Source: Sulfuricella sp.
Lineage (GTDB): Bacteria > Pseudomonadota > Gammaproteobacteria > Burkholderiales > Sulfuricellaceae
Assembly: GCA_019911785.1 (NCBI GenBank)
Contig: JAIOJM010000216.1
Location: forward strand, 1 to 28,036
Direction: 5' to 3'
DNA length: 28,036 bases
A model generated the notes under the pieces. The model saw nothing but the letters and a program-made list of their open reading frames with translations, searched no databases and had not been told where the DNA came from. Below, in pieces: positions 23,889 to 28,036 of the stretch. Every line of letters begins with the position of its first letter. The stretch's first letter is position 1. Both the position numbers and the translations under genes were made by a program.

Positions 23889-25178
23889 TTATTTCTCGAA
23901 CAGGGCGATGGATTCGACGTGCGCGGTATGCGGGAACATGTTGACTACGCCGGCGGCTTTCAGCGCATAGCCCTTGGAGTGCACCAGCACTTCGGCATCG
24001 CGCGCCAGCGTGGCCGGACTGCACGACACGTAGACGATGCGCTGCGGCCCATCTTCCGCCAGCGCCTTGATCACTTCAACCGCGCCGTCGCGCGGCGGGT
24101 CGATCAGCATCTTGTCGAAATGCCCCAGTTTTTTCAGGCCGATTGCATCGGTCTCAAACAGGTTCGCCTCGACGAACCGTGCCCGCGCCGATAGACCGTT
24201 GACCTCGGCATTCGCCTGCGCCCGCCGCACCAGGGCGGCGCTGCCTTCCACCCCCACCACGTCGGCGCCGCGCCGGGCGATCGGCAGGCTGAAATTGCCC
24301 AGCCCGCAGAACAGGTCGGCGATGCGCTCGCCCGGCTTGGGGTCGAGCAGGTTGATTGCGCGCCGCACCAGCACGCGGTTGATATCCGGGTTGACCTGGG
24401 TGAATTCGGTGGGCCGGAACGGCATCACGATGCCGAAATCCGGCAACGTGTAGTTGAGTTCCGGCGCATCCAGCGGATAAAACGGTTGCACCGTTTCAGG
24501 CCCCTTGGACTGCAGGAAGAACTGGATCCGATGCCGGTCGGCGAATGCCCGCAGCAACGCTTCATCCTGCTCATTCAACGGGTCCATGATGCGCAGCACC
24601 AGCACGTCGACATCCTGGCCCAGCGCCACTTCCACCTGCGGCAAACGCTCGCGGATGGAAAGCTGCTCGACCAATGCGCGCAGCGGCATGAGCAGGGCGG
24701 AAATGCGCGGAGGCAGCACTTCGCAGCTCTCCATGTCGGCGATAAAGCTGCTGCGCTTTTCATGGAAGCCGACCAGGACGCGCTCTTTTTTCCGCACATA
24801 TTTGACCGACACCCTCGCCCGGTGGCGGTAGCCCCAGGGCGGACCGTAGATGGCGGGCAGCATTTCCTCTGCCCGCACCTTTCCGATATGCCACAGGTTG
24901 TCTTCCAGCACGCGCTGCTTGGCAGCGACCTGCGCCCCGGCCTCCATGTGCTGCATGCTGCAGCCGCCGCACAGGCCGAAATTCGGGCAGCGCGGAGTGA
25001 CGCGCATGAAGCTGGGCTTGAGGATTTTCGTCGCCGTGGCCTGCTCGTAGCTGGGCTTCTTCTTGAAGGTGGAATACTCCACCGTTTCGCCGGGCAGGGC
25101 GCCTTCGATGAAGATGGTCTTGCCTTCCACATGGGCGACGCCGCGCCCTTCATGGTCGAGAGATTCAATGATGGTCAT
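23889..25178 (-). CDS. rlmD: 23S rRNA m5U1939 methyltransferase RlmD
   Basis: A 429-residue SAM-dependent RNA methyltransferase. An N-terminal TRAM domain (about 1-55) is followed by the [4Fe-4S] ligands '[11 protein letters not shown]' (C64, C70, C73) with a fourth Cys near 152, and the Rossmann domain with '[14 protein letters not shown]' for SAM. The catalytic region has 'LIDPPRDGA' and the nucleophilic Cys in '[13 protein letters not shown]'. It methylates U1939 of 23S rRNA. The cluster must be built by an Fe-S system, but that link to the isc genes is only general. The gene is flanked on both sides by the periodic inverted repeats. Confidence 0.95.
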   Translation of the reverse strand: MTIIESLDHEGRGVAHVEGKTIFIEGALPGETVEYSTFKKKPSYEQATATKILKPSFMRVTPRCPNFGLCGGCSMQHMEAGAQVAAKQRVLEDNLWHIGKVRAEEMLPAIYGPPWGYRHRARVSVKYVRKKERVLVGFHEKRSSFIADMESCEVLPPRISALLMPLRALVEQLSIRERLPQVEVALGQDVDVLVLRIMDPLNEQDEALLRAFADRHRIQFFLQSKGPETVQPFYPLDAPELNYTLPDFGIVMPFRPTEFTQVNPDINRVLVRRAINLLDPKPGERIADLFCGLGNFSLPIARRGADVVGVEGSAALVRRAQANAEVNGLSARARFVEANLFETDAIGLKKLGHFDKMLIDPPRDGAVEVIKALAEDGPQRIVYVSCSPATLARDAEVLVHSKGYALKAAGVVNMFPHTAHVESIALFEK

Positions 25179-25198
25179 GGGGATTAATTCTTAAAAAC

Positions 25199-25295
25199 AG
25201 TTTGTCCACAGATGAACACGGATTATCACGGATTGATGTTCGAAAAACCTTTGGGGTCTATCTGTGTAAATCCGTGTTCATCCGTGGCTAAAACA
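25199..25295. repeat. Inverted repeat of 10-bp-periodic heptamers, copy B
   Basis: The left arm has CACAGAT, CACGGAT and CACGGAT at 25207, 25217 and 25227. The right arm has ATCTGTG, ATCCGTG and ATCCGTG at 25260, 25270 and 25280. All spacings are exactly 10 bp and the arms are separated by about 26 bp. It lies between rlmD and the exonuclease gene. Confidence 0.85.
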
Positions 25296-25300
25296 GGGTT

Positions 25301-26116
25301 TCACTTCCACAAAGCCAGGAACTCCTGCCAGTGCGGCGCATCGGACTTGCTCAAGGTGGCTCGCACCAGGTCGCACTCTGACTGATACGCCTCGCGCGTC
25401 AGCGCACCGCGCATCAGCTGGAAACGCAGGTAAACCAGGTAGGTGTTGGCGACGTCGGTTTCGCAGTAATTGCGGATGCCGTCGATCTCGCCGTCCTGGA
25501 AGGCATCCCAGACTTTCGAGCCGTCCATGCCGAGCTTGCCGGGCAGGCCGACCAGTTGCGCGATCTGGTCGAGCGGCGCGTTGGCGCGCGGCTGGTAGAG
25601 CGCGAGCAGGTCCATCAGGTCGAGATGGCGGGTATGGTAACGGCTGATGTAGTTGTTCCACTTGAATTCGCGGTCGTCCTCGCCCATGTCCCAGTAGCGC
25701 GGCGCCTGGATGCCGTGGATCATGGCGCGGTAGTGAAGCACCGGCAGGTCGAAGCCGCCGCCGTTCCACGACACGATCTGCGGCGTGTATTTCTCGATGC
25801 CCTCGAAAAAGCGGCGGATCAGTTCGGCCTCATCGTCCTCGGGATTGCCCAGCGACCAGATGCGGAAGCTGTCGCGCTCGCGCAGGGCGCAGGAGATCGC
25901 CACCACGCGCTGCACGTGCAGTTGCAGGAAGTCGCTGCCGGTTGCCTGGCGGCGCTGGTGGAAGGCCATCTCCGCCACCTGGGCCGGGTCGATTTCGTCC
26001 CCGAGCCCGTTCAGCTTGCGCAGGCCCACGATGTCGGGGACTGTCTCGATGTCGAATACCAGAACGGGAGCCTGCCCCCGAAATGTGTGATCGGGGGTCA
26101 CTATTTGCGCACCCAT
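25301..26116 (-). CDS. PolB-like 3'-5' exonuclease
   Basis: A 271-residue predicted 3'-5' exonuclease of the PolB-like (DNA_pol_B_exo2) family. DEDD-type acidic residues are visible: D and E of 'LVFDIETVPD' (Exo I), the D of 'SWNGGGFDLPVL' (Exo II) and the D of 'YCETDVANTYLVYLRF' (Exo III). It should trim DNA or RNA 3' ends; its cellular target is unknown. I chose the ATG at 26116, which overlaps the end of the ydbL-like gene by 16 bp; a GTG at 26101 directly at that stop is possible. It appears to be the last gene of the ydbH-ynbE-ydbL unit. Confidence 0.88.
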   Translation of the reverse strand: MGAQIVTPDHTFRGQAPVLVFDIETVPDIVGLRKLNGLGDEIDPAQVAEMAFHQRRQATGSDFLQLHVQRVVAISCALRERDSFRIWSLGNPEDDEAELIRRFFEGIEKYTPQIVSWNGGGFDLPVLHYRAMIHGIQAPRYWDMGEDDREFKWNNYISRYHTRHLDLMDLLALYQPRANAPLDQIAQLVGLPGKLGMDGSKVWDAFQDGEIDGIRNYCETDVANTYLVYLRFQLMRGALTREAYQSECDLVRATLSKSDAPHWQEFLALWK

Positions 26117-26523
26117 GCCCCGCTCTGGTTCTGATACCACCATCCCGGCGCGGCCTTCTGCACCCAGCGCTGGGCGAAGGTGGCGCGAATCTCCTCCTCC
26201 CATTCCGGATGGCCGTTGGCGCGTGCAATCTCGCGGTACAGGGCCTGGCGATCCTGGTTCTCCGCCGCGACCAGTCCGTTCACCGCCTGCCGCTGCGCCA
26301 GCGGCACCAGGGCAGCATCTCGCACCGCAATCAGGCCGTTGCGCGTCAGGCCGACTGCGCCGCTGGCATAGTGGCCTGCAAGCTGGTCATGGCGCTGCTG
26401 CATGGTCATTTTCAGGCTGCTGATGGCAGGCGTGTTGATTTCCAGGTCGGCTGCGGCCAACGCCAGCAAAGGCGTCCACAGCAGGGCAACGAGCATCCAC
26501 AAACGAAGAATCTGGCTGTACAT
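26101..26523 (-). CDS. ydbL: YdbL family (DUF1318) periplasmic protein
   Basis: A 140-residue protein with an N-terminal signal peptide ('LRLWMLVALLWTPLLALAAA', cleavage near residue 24) and a DUF1318-type body ('INTPAISSLKMTMQQRHDQL', 'GLTRNGLIAVRDA'). In E. coli, YdbL acts with the AsmA-like protein YdbH and the lipoprotein YnbE, and limits YnbE-YdbH bridge multimerisation in phospholipid transport between the two membranes. TAGGAGG eight bases upstream gives a clear start. It follows ynbE by 9 bp and overlaps the exonuclease gene. Confidence 0.92.
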   Translation of the reverse strand: MYSQILRLWMLVALLWTPLLALAAADLEINTPAISSLKMTMQQRHDQLAGHYASGAVGLTRNGLIAVRDAALVPLAQRQAVNGLVAAENQDRQALYREIARANGHPEWEEEIRATFAQRWVQKAAPGWWYQNQSGAWVRK

Positions 26524-26532
26524 TGTGACCTC

Positions 26533-26718
26533 CTATTTCTGTTCGTCCGGTTTGGCCGGTGCCGGTGCGTCGCCCTGCTTCTTCAGCTGCCACACCTCGT
26601 CGATGATCTTGTCGGCGGCCTTTTCTGCTGCCGCTGCGGGAAAATAGATGTTGATGGTGACGCACGCCGAAACCGTCGCCGCCAGCAACACGGCCATAGC
26701 CATGGGCAATGTTCTCAT
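26533..26718 (-). CDS. ynbE: YnbE family outer-membrane lipoprotein
   Basis: A 61-residue lipoprotein. The signal sequence ends in the lipobox V-S-A-C (Cys19), followed by 'VTINIYFPAAAAEKAADKII', which is characteristic of YnbE. In E. coli, YnbE joins the periplasmic protein YdbH to the outer membrane by beta-strand augmentation to make a lipid bridge. The C-terminal ~15 residues are Pro/Ala/Lys-rich. AAGGAG before the ATG supports the start. Gene order ydbH-ynbE-ydbL is conserved. Confidence 0.93.
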   Translation of the reverse strand: MRTLPMAMAVLLAATVSACVTINIYFPAAAAEKAADKIIDEVWQLKKQGDAPAPAKPDEQK

Positions 26719-26741
26719 ACCGCTCCTTTATCCTAAAAACG

Positions 26742-26890
26742 GCAACACACCACGAATTGCACGAATGTTCACAAATGAACACGAATAGTTCAAAGACAAA
26801 TTTCACCCAACAGGTGAATCAGACTGGCCAATGTGTCGCCAATTATTCGTGAACATTCGTGTTCATTCGTGCAAATTCGTGGTTAATCGA
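26742..26890. repeat. Inverted repeat of 10-bp-periodic heptamers, copy C
   Basis: The left arm has CACGAAT-like heptamers at 26751, 26760, 26770 and 26780; the right arm has ATTCGTG at 26845, 26855, 26865 and 26875. Same design as copies A and B, but four units per arm and a different heptamer (CACGAAT). It lies inside the ydbH-ynbE interval. Confidence 0.85.
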
Positions 26891-26913
26891 TTTTTTTAGG
26901 TTTATCCGGGTTG

Positions 26914-28036
26914 TTACTGGATAACCGGCTTCACATTCTTCTGGGTCACCCGCTTCAGCCGCTCCAGCAACTCGTCCCAGCTCACCTCGCGATTGTAACC
27001 GATTACGTTGATCGCCGGTATGCCGCCGCCCTTCACGATGACGTAGCCATGCGGCGCCGGCTCGACGCCGTCCATCAGGCACACCCCGTTGCGCAGCACG
27101 CAGGAAAGGCCGATCCGGTCATAACCGAACTGCTCGAAAAATCTCAGAAAACTGCGCTGGATCGCGGCGGCTGCCCCGGCGCCGCCCAGAGACGAAATGC
27201 TCTGCACTGCGCTCTGGCTGATTTTCTTCGGATAGCTCCCGGGGCTGCTTGCCACCTTGGCATCGAACTGCACCGGGCGCCAGTTCGACAGCTCCAGCCC
27301 GGCCGCCGCAACGTCGATGCGCCCCTGCATGTTGCCGAAGGAAAAGGCGCGGGTCAGCAGATCGAGGTCGAGATTGCGCATGTCGAGATTGGCAGACAGG
27401 CGCGGCGCGCGACCGAAAGGCTCGTTCAGCGAGAGGTCTTTGACCACGACCGTGCCGTCGAACACCCTGAACAACAAGGCGCCATCCACCCTGATATTGC
27501 CGCCGGCATAGCTGACGGCGGGGATGATGCCGGACAGCGTGCCATGCATGAGCGGCAGCTTGAATGCCGCGCTGAAGCGCTCCATCGAAACGGGTGCCAG
27601 GCCGCCGCTGAAGCGCCACTGCCAAACGCCATCGCTGTGGCTGGCGGTGAAGCCGTCGAGATTAAGCCTGCCATCGAGCAGGGGAATGGAAAGGTCGGGC
27701 GTGCTGAGCTGCCAGCCCTTCATCGTCAGCGGAACCCGTGTCTCGCCCAGTGCCAGGCGCAGAACCTCGCCGCTCTGGAGGCTAATCTCCGCCTGGCGCT
27801 CTTCCTTGTTCGACCACGGGATACGGGCGTTCACGCCATGCAGCGCGAAACGCTGGTCCTCGTCGACGAATTCGGCAGCGCGCAGGCTCAGGTCGAAGTC
27901 GGTGGTGACGCCGTCGCGGTAGCGCCATGCCAGATCGGCGCCGCCCTTGGCCTGCAGCTTGGCGAAGGCGGTTTTTTCCAGGAAGGGTTTGAGCAGAATC
28001 GGATACAGCCCGGCCACGTCGATGCCCGCCGCCTTG
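26914..28036 (-). CDS. ydbH: YdbH-like AsmA-family lipid transport protein, C-terminal part
   Basis: The last ~370 residues of a large protein whose start lies beyond the window edge; the frame is open to the last base. The sequence is beta-rich with repeating strand patterns ('LDMRNLDLDLLTRAFSFG', 'MQGRIDVAAAGLELSNWRPV') typical of AsmA-like repeat proteins, and the end has 'NGVCLMDGV' and 'YVIVKGGGIPAINVIGYNR', as in the C-terminal domain of YdbH. It forms a groove-like bridge for phospholipid movement between inner and outer membrane and contacts YnbE. Neighbouring ynbE and ydbL confirm the identity. Copy C of the periodic repeat separates it from ynbE. Confidence 0.9.
   Translation of the reverse strand, partial: KAAGIDVAGLYPILLKPFLEKTAFAKLQAKGGADLAWRYRDGVTTDFDLSLRAAEFVDEDQRFALHGVNARIPWSNKEERQAEISLQSGEVLRLALGETRVPLTMKGWQLSTPDLSIPLLDGRLNLDGFTASHSDGVWQWRFSGGLAPVSMERFSAAFKLPLMHGTLSGIIPAVSYAGGNIRVDGALLFRVFDGTVVVKDLSLNEPFGRAPRLSANLDMRNLDLDLLTRAFSFGNMQGRIDVAAAGLELSNWRPVQFDAKVASSPGSYPKKISQSAVQSISSLGGAGAAAAIQRSFLRFFEQFGYDRIGLSCVLRNGVCLMDGVEPAPHGYVIVKGGGIPAINVIGYNREVSWDELLERLKRVTQKNVKPVIQ

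Noticed and set aside
23742..25286. CRISPR array from the repeated CACAGAT/CACGGAT motifs
   Set aside because: Units are 7 bp with 3-bp spacers in inverted arms; there are no 25-40 bp repeats with unique spacers and no cas genes.

Overview
The window looks like chromosomal DNA of a free-living, nitrogen-fixing betaproteobacterium. NifA, a NifA/sigma-54 regulated Fe-S assembly operon and a FdxN-type ferredoxin indicate a diazotroph. The ISC, RlmD, YccA and YdbH/YnbE/YdbL proteins look proteobacterial, and I favour the Nitrosomonadales/Gallionellaceae side without being able to prove it. No nitrogenase structural gene is present, so this is the edge of a nif region.

Layout. (1) 1-3.0 kb: nif-type accessory genes on the + strand: a degenerate receiver protein, a SagB-type double nitroreductase and a rhodanese, followed by a convergent PhnA/YjdM gene. 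A long palindromic MITE-like element sits directly against the rhodanese ribosome binding site. (2) 3.0-11.3 kb: an accessory island that interrupts the nif-associated genes. It holds a stand-alone MbcA/ParS-like domain protein, a 19-codon ORF coupled to an unknown 90-aa gene, a Clp1/Grc3-like polynucleotide kinase paired with an MbcA/Xre-like protein, an integron-type attC site with no integrase, a Shedu-like (DUF4263) nuclease, a complete recombinase-in-trio (RIT) element with 35-bp terminal inverted repeats, and a truncated STAS-like gene. (3) 11.3-13.6 kb: a + strand group with two uncharacterised proteins, a glutathione S-transferase and another small unknown, preceded by a sigma-54-like promoter that has lost or lacks a NifA site. 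(4) 13.6-19.6 kb: a minus-strand Fe-S assembly block, ferredoxin - A-type carrier - [gap with promoter] - iscS-iscU-erpA-iscA-hscA-fdx. Both transcription units have a near-consensus sigma-54 promoter with a perfect TGT-N10-ACA NifA site roughly 70-100 bp upstream, so this looks like a dedicated nitrogen-fixation ISC machine. It lacks iscR, hscB and iscX. (5) 19.8-22.6 kb: a PDC-sensor protein and nifA, which carries the cysteine motif of oxygen-sensitive NifA proteins that work without NifL. (6) 22.8-28.0 kb: housekeeping genes: tRNA-Ser(UGA), a YccA-type Bax-inhibitor membrane protein, rlmD, a PolB-like 3'-5' exonuclease, and ydbL, ynbE and ydbH of the envelope lipid-transport system. Three copies of an unusual inverted repeat built from 7-bp motifs every 10 bp lie between these genes.

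How it fits together: NifA, probably oxygen/iron responsive, would switch on the ferredoxin/IscA and ISC operons to supply Fe-S clusters for nitrogenase. The rhodanese, GST and nitroreductase are plausible redox/sulfur helpers. The island is a mobile/defence insertion unrelated to nitrogen fixation.
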